Numbered from the stretch's first letter, positions 48,222 to 59,019 are shown. The stretch: 64,000 nucleotides of DNA from Paralvinella palmiformis (GCA_025642065.1 JAODUP010000182.1:647436-711435); one strand, 5' to 3'. Notes: generated by a model not told the origin, from the letters alone. A program made the numbers and translations.

Positions 48222-48847
48222 GGCTTAGATTCCAAATACGCGGTATACGGTATGCGGCATGCGTGATGCGTGATGCGGCATGCGGTATCCGGCATGCGAT
48301 TTGTGTGATTCCATATGAACGTGCGTTCCCATGCGTTTTCAGTCTGTCATGCTAAATATATGGCAGTACAACAGAAATACAGGTAGCAAAAAAAACACAT
48401 CAACAGGTGTGTGTTTTTGTAGAGGGGGGTGAGTTACTTCCCCAAAACAGATTTTACACATTATAGATCTAAATTCAAAACAACACTTATTACAATTATT
48501 ATTAAAACAATTTCCTGTCGTTACAGCCTTACAATGCAATATGCCGAAGATTTGAACTACAATTTGATGTGGAAAAATTCGAACAACACTTCATGTTGTC
48601 CAGATAATCTAAAATCCCGCAAAATTGTTCGGGAAACACCTGCCACTGACGTCATATTCTGGATTCCCCCGTCCGGTTTTTATTTTTTGCCGTACGAATT
48701 GCTACATAGAGCGATTCAGTTTGCCGTATCCGCATCGATAGGCAGCCATATGGAATCGCGCTGGTCTATTTACATGGTGTTCCATTTTTTGCCGTATCCG
48801 CATGCCGCATCACGCATGCCGCATGCCGCGTATATGGAATCTCAGCT
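48222..48847. mobile_element. Foldback MITE rich in GCATGC words
   Basis: The left end GGCTTAGATTCCAAATACGC and right end (reverse strand) GCTGAGATTCCATATACGCG are inverted repeats. They continue through GGCATGCGTGATGCGGCATG for about 80 bp. The interior repeats TTTGCCGTATCCGCAT-like words and ATTCCATATG in both orientations. The 150-residue open frame across it is a by-product of the repeats. Exact borders and target duplication are uncertain; TAA on the left and TTA on the right would suit a PIF/Harbinger-type target. Confidence 0.65.
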
Positions 48848-49589
48848 TAAAACTTACTTATTTAGTTTAGCCTATTTATAATATCTATAAAGCATGCAGT
48901 GTATTTATGTATAAAGTGTGTCTGTGTTGTATGATGATGATTGATTGAACGGAAACGTATGAGGATTAGCTGCTAAATTACAGTATTTACTCAGGTTTGA
49001 GACCACATTTCGTTCTAATCCAGTAATAATCCATTGTGTAATATTGCTACTTTGTTTTTATTTGAGTTAAATCACTTCAGTGAGTCCATACGAAGTTTGT
49101 GTACGTTTTTAAAATCTATTTTTAGCCTTCAAAAGAAGAGTATCTAAATTAAATATACAGCAATATCAATATAAAGTAATCAGCAACCTGCATACAAAAT
49201 AAACAAGTTGGTTAACAATAAAAACATACTATATATAAAATAGAAATATAACAAATATTACAAATATATTAGATAAGAATATTTCAAAATACAATATCAT
49301 ATGTCAACAACAACATATTTAATACATAACGATCGTAAGGATCATGACTCAACAATAGTTGTCTTACATTGTCTGCTAGCTCATCTTCTACAGCATAACA
49401 CTTTTAAAAATCCATTCTTGTTTTGTCGGCATAACGTTTATCAATAACAAATTTATAAAGATATTTCGTTCTTAAAGCAAATAGTTTTTACTCTTGCAAT
49501 AAGATCAGTGTGCCCACAGACATACATATTTAAAAGATCGGTATACAATGATCTTACTCGTGAAGTGTTAGAAAATATGGTGCCAATCT

Positions 49590-50966
49590 AAACTAGGGAA
49601 CTTATTTCGACAGTCGTTTCTTATTTACATTCAGTACTTTCAAAACAGGTTTACTTTTAGAGTATTTGTGCAGACCTACGATGGCTTTAAGTATTTTTGT
49701 CTGCAACCTTTCCATGGTATTTAGAGACTTTTTACTTACATACATAGAATTACAACAATATTTTAAAACAAGTCTAACTGCTGCCTTCCAAACATAAGAC
49801 AAAGCATCAGTATCGGAAATGTTGTTATTAAGCACAGCGCATTGCAGGGCATAATAAGCCCTCCTACATGTATTAATTATGTTATTAAAGTCTACATTTG
49901 ACTTAACATGTGATAAAGTGACACCTAAATAGTTCACTTTCTTTAAGTTTGACACTGTTAAGCATCCACTCAGGATAAGGAGCTAAATTACAATCACCAA
50001 ATATTGTACATTCAGTTTTAGATGGATTAAATCGTAAACCATATTCTGTAATATATTTGTTTACAATATCAATTATATGTTGTAAGTCAGAAAAAGGTCA
50101 AACTGGCCAACATTAAATCGTCAACATAGCAAAATACATTAAATGATACATTATTAATATTAATACCACCTGTACATTGAGATAATTCATTGACCAAATC
50201 TTGATAAAAAGGATTAAACAGGAAAGGTGAGAATAGCCCTACCTGGCGTATTCCTTTGCAAATTTTAATTGGTTCGCTCAATATAGAACCTCATTTAACC
50301 TGTACAGAAATAGAACGATATCACTTCACCATTATCACCCAGCAATGATCAGGTATAACATTTATTGCTTTTTGAAATAAAATAGCATGCGGGACAGCAT
50401 CGAATGTTCCTCTGCGTCCTCCCTCTGTAAACTGGTGAACCACGTTTAGTACAATATTTAATTACATCATTAGCCAGTGACGTGGACATCTACCACTACC
50501 TCTACCAGCCACAAACCCAAATTGTAGGTTACTCTAGATTCATGATAACCGGACACATCGAGTATATACAGTTCAAGAAGCTTCGATAAAGTACATGATT
50601 CAGTAACAGGTCGAGAATGTTGTGGTAAAGTAGGGTCCAAAGTAGGTTTCTTACGTAAAGGTACAAGTAAGCCTTGAGATAATGCATTAGGTATAATACC
50701 GTACTTAAGACACAGAGAAAACATGACACTAACATGTCTGATAATTGTTTAAGATGTTCGGCCGTGATACTATCAATACCAGGTGAAGATCCAGAGTTTA
50801 ATTTCTTGATGTAGATTGTAACTATTGTATCAGACATGACCTTGTCATTATTCTCGGTGTTTTGGAGATTATCATATTTAATTTTAACTTCCCTTTTGAC
50901 TTTTGTAATCACATCACTGTTACAGGCAGACTCCGAAAATTTAGTGCTAAAATAATCCTTTAGTTT
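49590..50966 (-). mobile_element. Non-LTR retrotransposon, reverse transcriptase part (decayed)
   Basis: Minus-strand fragments in several frames follow RT order. First comes a region with LNSGSSPGIDSITAEHLKQL (RT palm start, SPGxDxxTAEHL). Then LSQGLLVPLRKKPTLDPTLP leads into RPVTESCTLSKLLEL. Next is KICKGIRQVGLFSPFLFN, matching G.RQGG..SPFLFN, followed by FNVFCYVDDLMLAS, the YxDD active site with Val for Ala. Last is a C-terminal segment VNYLGVTLSHV...LKYCCNSMYV...KILKAIVGLHKY. Frameshifts and stops make it inactive. Its endonuclease lies at 51425-52262, beyond an inserted LINE fragment. Confidence 0.8.
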
Positions 50967-51420
50967 TGACATTGGTTACCTGTTTGTCCATTTTAAGACT
51001 CTGTTAATAACTTATAAATCTATTAATGATATGGCGCCAGAATACCTGTGTGAACTGATGTCCATTACAAAGTCATCCCAAAAACTCAGGTCATCCAGTC
51101 AGATACTATTGCAGGTACCAGTGTCTCGGCTCAAGTCATATGGTGATTGTGAGTTTAGTGTTGCAGCCCCCACTTTGTGGAATAAGTTGCCGGCAAATAT
51201 TAGAAATGCATCGTCTCTTGAAATTTAAGTCTCTTCTAAAAACACACCTATTTAAGGTCGCTTTCACAGATAAATAATTATTATCTTTTAAATCATTACA
51301 GGGTTTTTACAGACATATTATTTGGGGTATTATTATATTACATATTATTTGTACAGCGCCTTTGAATGGCTCCTGCTAGTAAGGGCGCTTTATTAAATAT
51401 ACATTATTATTATTATTATT
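50967..51420 (+). mobile_element. L2/CR1-like LINE 3' fragment inserted in the EN-RT LINE
   Basis: The plus strand reads from an HWLPV motif through INDMAPEYLCELMSITKSSQ and FSVAAPTLWNKLPANIRNAS, the C-terminus of an L2/CR1-type ORF2. It ends at a short (ATT)n tail at 51402-51421. The copy at 59367-60360 is the same family and nearly identical over this stretch. It splits the endonuclease and RT halves of the surrounding element. Confidence 0.8.
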
Positions 51421-51424
51421 AATG

Positions 51425-52262
51425 TCGATGTCATCATGTGAAGATCTCACTGCGAATCAAATTCCAAAACCTTTTAAGATTACGACCCCTGTACAGAGTA
51501 TTGAACTGATTTAAAAGCTGAGGTCGAGGTCGACCACAGTCGTTCCATATTCTGAACCAAAACCGCTGCCTATGGAAGTGGTGAGCAAACGATAGTGATC
51601 GTTAACGTTTGATGATGTCGCCAGCTCAGCTAGAAGCAAACACATGGTCAATATATGACTGAGAGGTGACATTAAAACACGTATAAGACACGTCTTGGTC
51701 AAAATTATAATTAGAAGCCTTGAGTTCATAATTTCTCAAAAAATCATATAATATATAGCTATGCTTGTTGTATGTATGTTGTCTGTAACAGTACCTTGAG
51801 AGATGGGCGTGTCTCAGCAGGTTAGCATTCATATCGCCAACATTCATCATCGGAGATGGCTCAATGCAATCAATAGCTGACTGTAAAATGTCTTATGTCT
51901 CACCGTAAAGCTGAATTTGGTCAATATGACTATTATAATATGGTAAGTAAACTCTAAACACTTGTATCCAAATGATTCGATCTGAATCTACAAAGAGGGA
52001 TTTATATGTAATGTTCTTCAGTCTACTGGCTATCAATCCTATCCCGCCGTATTGGCGACCAACTAACAGTTCTTCTGTATTTACACTGGATTTCATGTGA
52101 GTCCATGATTGTCATCATTGAAACGCTGTTTAAAAGATGCCGGTTCTTGTGCAGTAAGCCAGTGTTTACAAACAAACATTATATCACAGTTTTCACTGTT
52201 AAGGTAATTGTCTATAAAACCATAAGAAGACTTTAAACTTTTACAATTAAAAGATAACATTA
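51425..52262 (-). mobile_element. Non-LTR retrotransposon, AP-endonuclease part
   Basis: Minus-strand blocks of an APE-type endonuclease occur in order: LSFNCKSLKSS near 52260 (the SFN/CxGL start), HWLTAQE, YGGIGLIASRL, VFRVYLPYYNS, NVGDMNANL (family GDFNxH/N) and YIDHVFASS (family SDH). Several frameshifts. No ORF1 upstream. With 49590-50966 this was one element interrupted by a later insertion. Confidence 0.75.
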
Positions 52263-52563
52263 AAATTCATATTATTATCCATATTATTTTTGGTTTCTGG
52301 TGTGAACGTTAATATTTAATATTGCCTCACGTGGTCAGCAAACTATAATTTTAACATTAACGTTTGTAATGTTAGCAATAAAGATAAGTTTTAATAATAG
52401 TCGCTTCGTGACACCTGCCCGTTGTAAAAACTGATCTTTGAAGACAGTGACAATTGGGTTATATGGTTTATATAGTATTGCTTTGAAGAAAGATACAGCA
52501 ATTGAAAAATAGCTATAAATAGGGCTGCTTAGATACTTAATCTAAACATTCTCACTACTGCCG

Positions 52564-52695
52564 TGATCTGACTTGGGTGTTCTACTCCCAAACTCCACGG
52601 CTGTAGGTGATCTGACTTGGGTGTTCTACTCCCAAACTCCACGGCTGTAGGTGATCTGACTTGGGTGTTCTACTCCCAAACTCCACGGCTGTAGG
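52564..52695. repeat. 44-bp tandem repeat, three perfect copies with hairpin potential
   Basis: Unit TGATCTGACTTGGGTGTTCT, ACTCCCAAACTCCACGGCTG, TAGG, copies at 52564, 52608 and 52652. Within each, TTGGG pairs with CCCAA, and GCCGTG at the junction pairs with CACGGC. On the minus strand the unit derives from the LINE C-terminal region where FSV...LWN.LP is expected. Confidence 0.85.
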
Positions 52696-53096
52696 GGATT
52701 CGCCTTGTGTTTTTGCTTGGCGGCTTAGGGACTGGCGAAACATACACATTTCTCAGCAAGAAAAGTCGCCACTCTGAAGAAAAGTCTTGGGTGGTTAAAA
52801 AACATGGAAAATAGATATGAAGATTCTCCAGAAGAAAGAGTTTGATAGACAATAGTTCAAATTTGAAAATGATGCGAGATTGAACAGGGAGCAAATGAAC
52901 TGATTTCAGGAGTGGGACAGAATGGGAAACCGAGGAGACCGTGTGACAACCCTAGCTAAGAAGTTTTGACCACACTGAAGTTTTATAATATCCTTAGATG
53001 CAATGTTATAGAGAAGAGAGTTGCAGTAATCAAGCCTACTAGTTATGAATGCAGTAGCGACTGAAAGAGAAATATAGCGACGAATAGGGCGAAGGT
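52680..53096 (-). mobile_element. L2/CR1-like LINE, C-terminal part below the nested insertions
   Basis: The minus strand reads RRYISLSVATAFITSRLDYC with NSLLYNI, then LPVQSRIIFKFELLSIKLFL, the tail of L2/CR1 ORF2 proteins. It continues in frame from the RT part that resumes at 54751: deleting the insertion plus one AAGGT copy restores one reading frame across the join. Confidence 0.85.
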
Positions 53097-53300
53097 TGTT
53101 TCAATATGTTCTATTCAGTAGAACAATTAATAAGTGATAACGCCAGTTGAGAACGTATGGCTTTATTAGGCTAACAACAAAGACTATTTATAACAAGACG
53201 TGTTACTTCGCGTTTTAACATGGGACGCCATTTTGAATTCATGGAGCGCCAGGGCCCTAGCGACCGGAGGTAGATTGTCACGGACAGCTCCCTTCGTTAA

Positions 53301-53372
53301 CATGGCGCCTAATGGCACTGGTTCATTCTGCGCCGCTTTCGGCTGCAGTAACAGAAAAAGTATACACAAATA
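53301..53372 (+). pseudogene. THAP domain N-terminus, truncated
   Basis: ATG in context, then CAAFGCSNRK, matching the start of the THAP DNA-binding zinc finger (C-x4-C followed by SNR). A stop comes after IHK. Either the first exon of a former transposase, with a possible donor in AAAAAGTATAC, or a deletion product. It ties this short element to P-superfamily transposases, whose N-terminus is a THAP domain. Confidence 0.5.
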
Positions 53373-54213
53373 AAGACATCCCCGAAAGGAAATGAAAGCT
53401 AGTGTAAAAATTTGATATGTTCTGGCTTTTTAAAAATAAAGGATATTTAAAAAATATGCATAACAATTTGAAGTAGACACGCCCCTACTTGACGTAACCA
53501 AAACAGTAGGCCCAAGCAGGATCTATCTAGATCTATATTTGTTTCAGACAAAATTTTATTAAATTTTATTGAACAATATCAACCTATTAATCACAAAATG
53601 GGTATGTAAGATATACATAAGCTGTCAGCTGGACAGGCCCATATTGCATGGTCTGTATTATTGAGGTGTAGACTTTAAATGAAATGTTTTAGTTAATATA
53701 TGATAAACGGACATGATGAATATATGGTGAATTGTGTTATGGTTGCGTTATAATAGCTGTATATATCATTATGTGTATATTTCCAAATAAATACAAATTT
53801 ATGGACTATGATAACTGACATGATGAAAGTATGTTTGTATGCATTTACCTCACATATACCTAATTGTTTTCATTAAAAAACTTCCATACACAAAGCTGTG
53901 AAATAACCTAAACCACGTTCAATTATTTTCTGATCAGCTGTCAAGTGATCGCAAATTGTAGGCTATAAATTAATTGACATACAGTTTCAGAGCTTCGTTT
54001 CCTTCGATATCATGTGTGCACAATTAAAGTGTTAATTATTAAAAGAGTATGTGATCATGTAACATATAGTACTAATATTGGCAATTCATTTCAACCATGC
54101 GCACACATGTACACGATCACATGTGGACAACCAGAGAGCTTTTGTTTATCTGAGAAATACATCCGGTCGCTGGAGGCGCCACTGGTTCAAAATTCAACAT
54201 GGCGCGGCAAGAG

Positions 54214-54580
54214 GTTGGTTGGTTTTGTTGTTCGGGGAGAATCCCCAGGCTGTCGCTTAATCAGCACAGCCTCTATGTTGGAGTGGTTGAGAAACTCCTC
54301 CCCCACCACTCAGAGGGGAGCAGTACGGAAAGATGGAGCCGAAATACCCTGAGGGTGGTCACTGCCAGAGTGTTTTACGTCCTCAGGGGATTTTTAACGT
54401 CCCCCTTTATTTTAAATAATTCAGTGGAGACGGCAGCGCCATTTAACGTGGTCAGCCACCCACGATGTAGTGAGCCGAGAAATTAATCCCTGGAAAAGTT
54501 TCGACCTCTTACGGGGTTCGAACCTGCGACCGTTGGCACCAAGTGCCGGGTGCTTAACCGCTAGGCCACCGGAGCTCACT
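54214..54580 (-). mobile_element. tRNA-derived SINE (type D) with perfect 12-bp TSD
   Basis: The minus strand starts with the tRNA-like head GTGGCCTAGCGGTTAAGCAC (box A) and GCAGGTTCGAACCCCG (box B), and ends in an AACCAACCAACC tail. Exact target duplication GCGCGGCAAGAG at 54202-54213 and 54581-54592. It has inserted in the right TIR region of the second P-like element, so it is the youngest layer of the nest. A different family from types A-C. Confidence 0.85.
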
Positions 54581-54750
54581 GCGCGGCAAGAGTAACGCCC
54601 CTCTGTATTTAAGCTCTCTGTTAACAATAGAAAACAAATCGGTAGGTGGCACCACAATAGGGTGATATCATTATATACAAAGGAGTAGTAGTAGCTGTGC
54701 CACAATATAAGACTATACTGATATAATTAAAACTAGTGGATATTACAACA

Positions 54751-56195
54751 AAGGTCACGAATATGATAGAAGCAGCAGCGACATGTCAGATTAATATGTT
54801 TTCTGAAATTAAAATCGCTATCAAATGTAACACCAAGATTACGTACAGTCTCTGATGGTGTGATGCTATGACTAAGGATGTTTGTAGGGAAGAAATGAGT
54901 AAGATTGCTGCGTTGACTGGATGTACCTATAATGATGAAATCTGTTATGTTGGCATTGAACCTAAGTTTATTGTTTGTCATCCGGCCAGAAATATCACTG
55001 AGACAGTCACTAAGTTGTTTAAGGGAAATATCAGTGACTTCAGTAATTAAAGATATGAATATTTGGGTGTCATCTGCATATAAATGGTATAATTTGTGGC
55101 TCTGGGTAAGAGAGCTTATTGGTGTGATATACAAATTAAACAGTAGTGGTTCAAAAAGCAAATCCACGGGGAACACCGCAAAACAAAGGCACTACCTTTA
55201 AAAAACAGTTTCATATTTGTATTGATTGAAACTTATTTATTAAGAATGAGAGGATCCAGGTAAGTGCTGTGCCTGATATGACATACCAATCCGAGAGGCG
55301 ATCCAGAAGAACAGAATAATCAATGGTGTCAAAAGTTGCAGATAAATCTAAAAGTGTTACTGCTGTGACCTTTCCTGTGTCCATGTTTGGTGCTATGTCG
55401 TTTTGAACTTTTAGTAGAGCGGTTTCTGTAGCGTGAAATTGTTTGTAAGCAGACTGACAAACATTAGACAGGTGATTACAGTTTAAATGAACGTTTAAAC
55501 AACATGATGATACCATTTTTTCTAATACTTATTACTTATTAATAGATATTAAAGATAGATTATAAATAGATCTATAGCTGTTTAAGTCATTAAGAAGAGG
55601 GATTATTTGGGCATGTTTAAAATGAGAAGGGAACACTGCGGATCTTAGTGATAAATTTATTATCTTAGTAATTAAAACAATTAGTGTGTGAAGACAAAAT
55701 TTTAAAATAATTGCAGAGTGAATTAGTCGAATCATGAGTAGGCAGAGAAACAGAAGTCTTTCTATGGAGAGTCCTATTTAAACAGTTCCAACATTGAAGA
55801 GAATTGTCAGAGTTGTTGGAGATCCTATAAAAGTGAGATTTAGCTTTATTCGTGGATCTATTGCAGAAATGGCACTGTTTAGTATATCTAGATCTCTTAA
55901 GTTCTCTACGTGATTTTCCCCATATGAATTTTAAATATTGGCAACGCACTTTGGCATTAATAATTTCAGTGGACATCCTTGGTGCAGGTGGTTTAATAGT
56001 TATGGATTATGATCCGACAAGCGCGTGTTTGTCAAGTAAGGTTTTAAGTGTAGTGTGGTATTGTTCACATAATTGTGATAAGTCAGCTTTAGGGTTGGTG
56101 ATAAGTTCAGATTTTACTGTGTCATCATTAAATCCAAGAGTCATGAGTATACCAATAAAGAATATTAAACCTAGAGTCAACTAGATTATGCTTAA
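54751..56195 (-). mobile_element. L2/CR1-like LINE, RT part above the nested insertions
   Basis: Minus-strand frames in order: a pre-RT region with CHFCNRSTNKAKSHFYRIS; a thumb-side SVFPSHFKHAQIIPL; SAYKQFHATETALLKVQNDI and LLDLSATFDTIDYSVL (RT motif with the first catalytic Asp); then FEPLLFNLYITPISSL, LYHLYADDTQIFISL (YADD active site) and RNLGVTFDSDF. Frameshifted in at least three places. No endonuclease is visible, so it is 5'-truncated near 56195. Confidence 0.85.
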
Positions 56196-56249
56196 ATTAT
56201 ATTTCCGTTATGACAGTGAAATAATCCGATATTCCATCTGTGGCAATTA

Positions 56250-56262
56250 GTGTGTGTGTGTG

Positions 56263-56324
<62 letters not shown>
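56250..56324. repeat. (TG)n(TA)n microsatellite
   Basis: Short TG run followed by about 30 TA units. Confidence 0.95.
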
Positions 56325-56407
56325 CCTTGTTACACACAGCTTGAAGTTCTATAATTACTACTTATTAATATTTTTAATTAATGATTGAAGCATGAAATTG
56401 AATGAAT

Positions 56408-56583
56408 CGTTGCCGCTTACTGGCAATTTGTGTGCCTGTAGTAGGATAAATTGGCCGAGCGTTATGAAACGTCGGAGTAAGAGATGAAATATTTCCTAGA
56501 CATAGCCAAACTGGGACTTTAGCCCAGGTACTAGAGGTCTGTGGGTTACTGCGCTGCCTATTGAGCCATAGAAAACCAGGTGC
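56408..56583 (-). mobile_element. Diverged tRNA-derived SINE, type B
   Basis: Body GATAAATTGGCCGAGCG and head CTGGGCTAAAGTCCCAG are recognisable but mutated. It ends against a (TTA)n tract at 56598-56631. Confidence 0.55.
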
Positions 56584-56595
56584 CATGAAAATTAA

Positions 56596-56632
<37 letters not shown>

Positions 56633-56923
56633 GTTGCTGATGTTGTTGTTGTTTTGTGGCTGCGGGATAAAGGATTTCCAAAAGATACAAGAGACAAGCG
56701 CTTCTATAGTTCAGTGGATAGAGAACAGCACTGAAAACCTGCAGTTCAGGGTTCGAACTAAACCAACGTCTGCGCAGGTGTTTCTCTATGGAGTAGCCCA
56801 TATATTCCTGCAACGGTCATCACAGGGGCTAAACAAATCACTCACTGACTCACTCAGTCACTCACTCACTCAGCCACTCACTCTAATACGGCGATTGCGT
56901 CTTTGTGGCACTTAAATGTCAAA

Positions 56924-57108
56924 ATGTTGATGCTTTACGGCCCACTTTTGTGCACAAGGTGTGCTAAATGGGGCGAAGGACCTTCAAAGGTAATGAAGCG
57001 AAATGAAAGATGAAACACCCTTCTGACATAGCCCGGCCGGGGTTTGAACCCAGGTGCTATAGATATGTGGCCAACCGCGCAACTAGTTAGCCCACAGAGA
57101 CACCCTCG
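56924..57108 (-). mobile_element. tRNA-derived SINE, type B, with perfect 13-bp TSD
   Basis: Full copy with box B CCTGGGTTCAAACCCCGG. Exact duplication CTTAAATGTCAAA at 56911-56923 and 57109-57121. Its head end plus flank is repeated at 58589-58696. Confidence 0.85.
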
Positions 57109-57259
57109 CTTAAATGTCAAATTAAGTCAGATGTTGAACGGGATTTTCCTGGGTAAAGTTAATACACAAATGTAACAAACGGATCTCGTCAGGATCACAC
57201 TAAAAGTGGCTCTTCTTCCAGAGACGAGATGACGCCATTTTGCTAAACTCGACTTTTCA

Positions 57260-57442
57260 CGACTCCGTGGTCTAACTGGTAGCGCGTTGGATCTCATATC
57301 ACTACCACCTGAGTTCGAATATCGGCGTGGGCATATCTCAAAGGTGTTTCATCAGTGAATTAGCTTCATTACCTTTGGATGTCGCTCGGCCCATTTAGCT
57401 TAACATGTGTAAAAAAGTGGATGTAAAACACCAATCATCATC
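57260..57442 (+). mobile_element. tRNA-derived SINE, type A
   Basis: From GACTCCGTGGTCTAACTGGT through box B GAGTTCGAATATCGG to the CACCAATCATCATC tail. One of the best-preserved type A copies. Confidence 0.8.
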
Positions 57443-57869
57443 TTTAGTTTTCGCCACTCGCCCAGCGTCTAATTGTTTTATGGATCAGTTAGTCCCTTTC
57501 ATAATTCACCATATGGTACTGTTGATCGTTATCTAATCGATACAGATAACATATTTAACTACACTTCAGATAACATCTGCCTTTGGTTGGATACTCTACA
57601 TCGCTATTGAATGCTAATTTAGGCCACATTGAACCCGACTCAAGACGGGACCATCTGCCATTCTCGCTAAAAAAAAAGATGGCTATGTTTTGTTAGTGAA
57701 GAGCCCTTGCTATTGTTGGATAGATAACAGGTGTCTATTTAGGTATTAAATTACCAGTTCTATATCGAAGTTTAACGATCATCTGAACATTTTGACCGAT
57801 GTTCTCGTTATTTCAGTTAGCTATTAGTTAGCTGTCTTGCCAAAAATGTCCAAGCCACCGCTTTGACAA

Positions 57870-57872
57870 GTA

Positions 57873-57953
<81 letters not shown>
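57870..57953. repeat. (TA)n(TG)n microsatellite
   Basis: About 15 TA units, a GTATGTTTCTG spacer, then about 21 TG units. Confidence 0.95.
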
Positions 57954-57955
<2 letters not shown>

Positions 57956-58016
57956 GAAATGATCATATAATGATGATAACGTCTTTGATTATACTCCATC
58001 GCCTTTTATAAATGAA

Positions 58017-58111
58017 GCAGTCCGCAGTGACGTGAAAGATGAAACACCCTTCAGAACCCAGGTGTTACAAGTCTGTGGCTGAACCCGCTACCAGTAATGC
58101 CAATGAGATGG
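58017..58111 (-). mobile_element. Partial SINE with internal deletion
   Basis: Joins body sequence GACGTGAAAGATGAAACACC directly to the head (AACCCAGGTGTTACAAGTCT). Followed by (ATT)n at 58122-58161. Confidence 0.6.
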
Positions 58112-58120
58112 AGACGCCAT

Positions 58121-58162
<42 letters not shown>

Positions 58163-58391
58163 GATACATCATCAGTTCTGCAAACGATAATAAACTGAAG
58201 CTAAAGCTTATTGTCTGTTACCTTTTCTAAGCTGCGTCAAACATTATTCATCTTCTGAAGATCTTATCATCTTTATCTTTCACATTATAAACAATGATGT
58301 TCCCTGACAACATTTAATTCTTTGTAAATTGTCTTCTTATTCCTAAACATGTAATTTCTTATTTTTATTGAACGAATAAGACAATTCCGGC

Positions 58392-58396
<5 letters not shown>

Positions 58397-58455
<59 letters not shown>
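58397..58455. repeat. (TA)n microsatellite
   Basis: About 28 TA units. Confidence 0.95.
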
Positions 58456-58456
<1 letters not shown>

Positions 58457-58588
58457 TTTATTATAACTAAATTGTTTATTAAACGCCAGATATTTTAATT
58501 GCTCTTACCCAGAACTTCAGACCCCATGATGGCCGCAGTTGTTCGCAACCGCGTGGAGTGGCGGCCCAGAATAATGACCCATCTTGCG

Positions 58589-58696
58589 GGCCCTCTGACA
58601 TAGCCCAGCCTGGGTTTGAACCCAAGTGCCATAGATATGTGGCTAACCGCGCAACCAGTTAGCCCACAGAGACGCCCTCCCTTAAACGTCAAATTA
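58589..58696 (-). mobile_element. Partial type B SINE, duplicate of the 57000-57127 interval
   Basis: Matches 57020-57127 including the non-SINE flank CTTAAACGTCAAATTAAG, so it arose by local duplication rather than a fresh insertion. Confidence 0.7.
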
Positions 58697-59019
58697 AGAG
58701 TAAATACATCTTTAGCGAAGTTTGATAGTATTGGTTATCGCTTGAAAATTGAAATGGCTACATTTAAATTAATTTTTTTACATTACCGTAATGAAGTGAA
58801 AGAATGGAGGTTTATCAATGGATCTTATTGCTACGTGTTACAGGGTGGCTCATTGTGTACTGAAACAAGCCACAAGATCGCCATCTACTGGTCAAACATT
58901 GGGAAACTCCATGGGATAAAAGATAGTGTTTGGCCACCGGGGTTATGTTTGAAGGGTGTTTCATCGTTCATCTAGCTATATTACTATTACGAGTCGTTGG
59001 ACCTATTTAACCAACCAAA

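Larger units (their letters stand above)
53178..54620 (+). mobile_element. Second P-superfamily element, non-autonomous, with 7-bp TSD
   Basis: Left end CAAAGACTATTTATAACAAG; right end (reverse strand) CAGAGAGCTTAAATACAGAG. The inverted repeats continue for about 65 bp (GTTACT...CATG...TTTTGAA...GGCGCC). Target duplication CTAACAA (53171-53177) and TTAACAA (54621-54627). The first ten bases equal the right end of the 40052-42600 element. At 53301 the plus strand begins a THAP-like zinc finger start, MAPNGTGSFCAAFGCSNRKS, then stops. Without the nested SINE it is about 1.06 kb. Confidence 0.72.
53097..54750 (-). mobile_element. Solo LTR (split by a later insertion)
   Basis: Starts TGTTTCAATATG and ends GATATTACAACA, so the ends are TG...CA with a short inverted repeat. 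It is flanked by AAGGT at 53092-53096 and 54751-54755 (exact 5-bp duplication). Without the P-like element and its extra TSD the LTR is about 204 bp. On the minus strand it has a TATATAATG box and AATAAAG about 70 bp before the 3' end. No internal region is present, so it is a recombined solo LTR of an LTR retrotransposon; family unknown. Confidence 0.72.

Noticed and set aside
48429..48881. 150-codon plus-strand frame
   Set aside because: Spans the interior and right arm of the GCATGC foldback MITE; no protein similarity visible.
58616..58975. 119-codon plus-strand frame
   Set aside because: Begins in a SINE fragment and shows no domain; judged chance.
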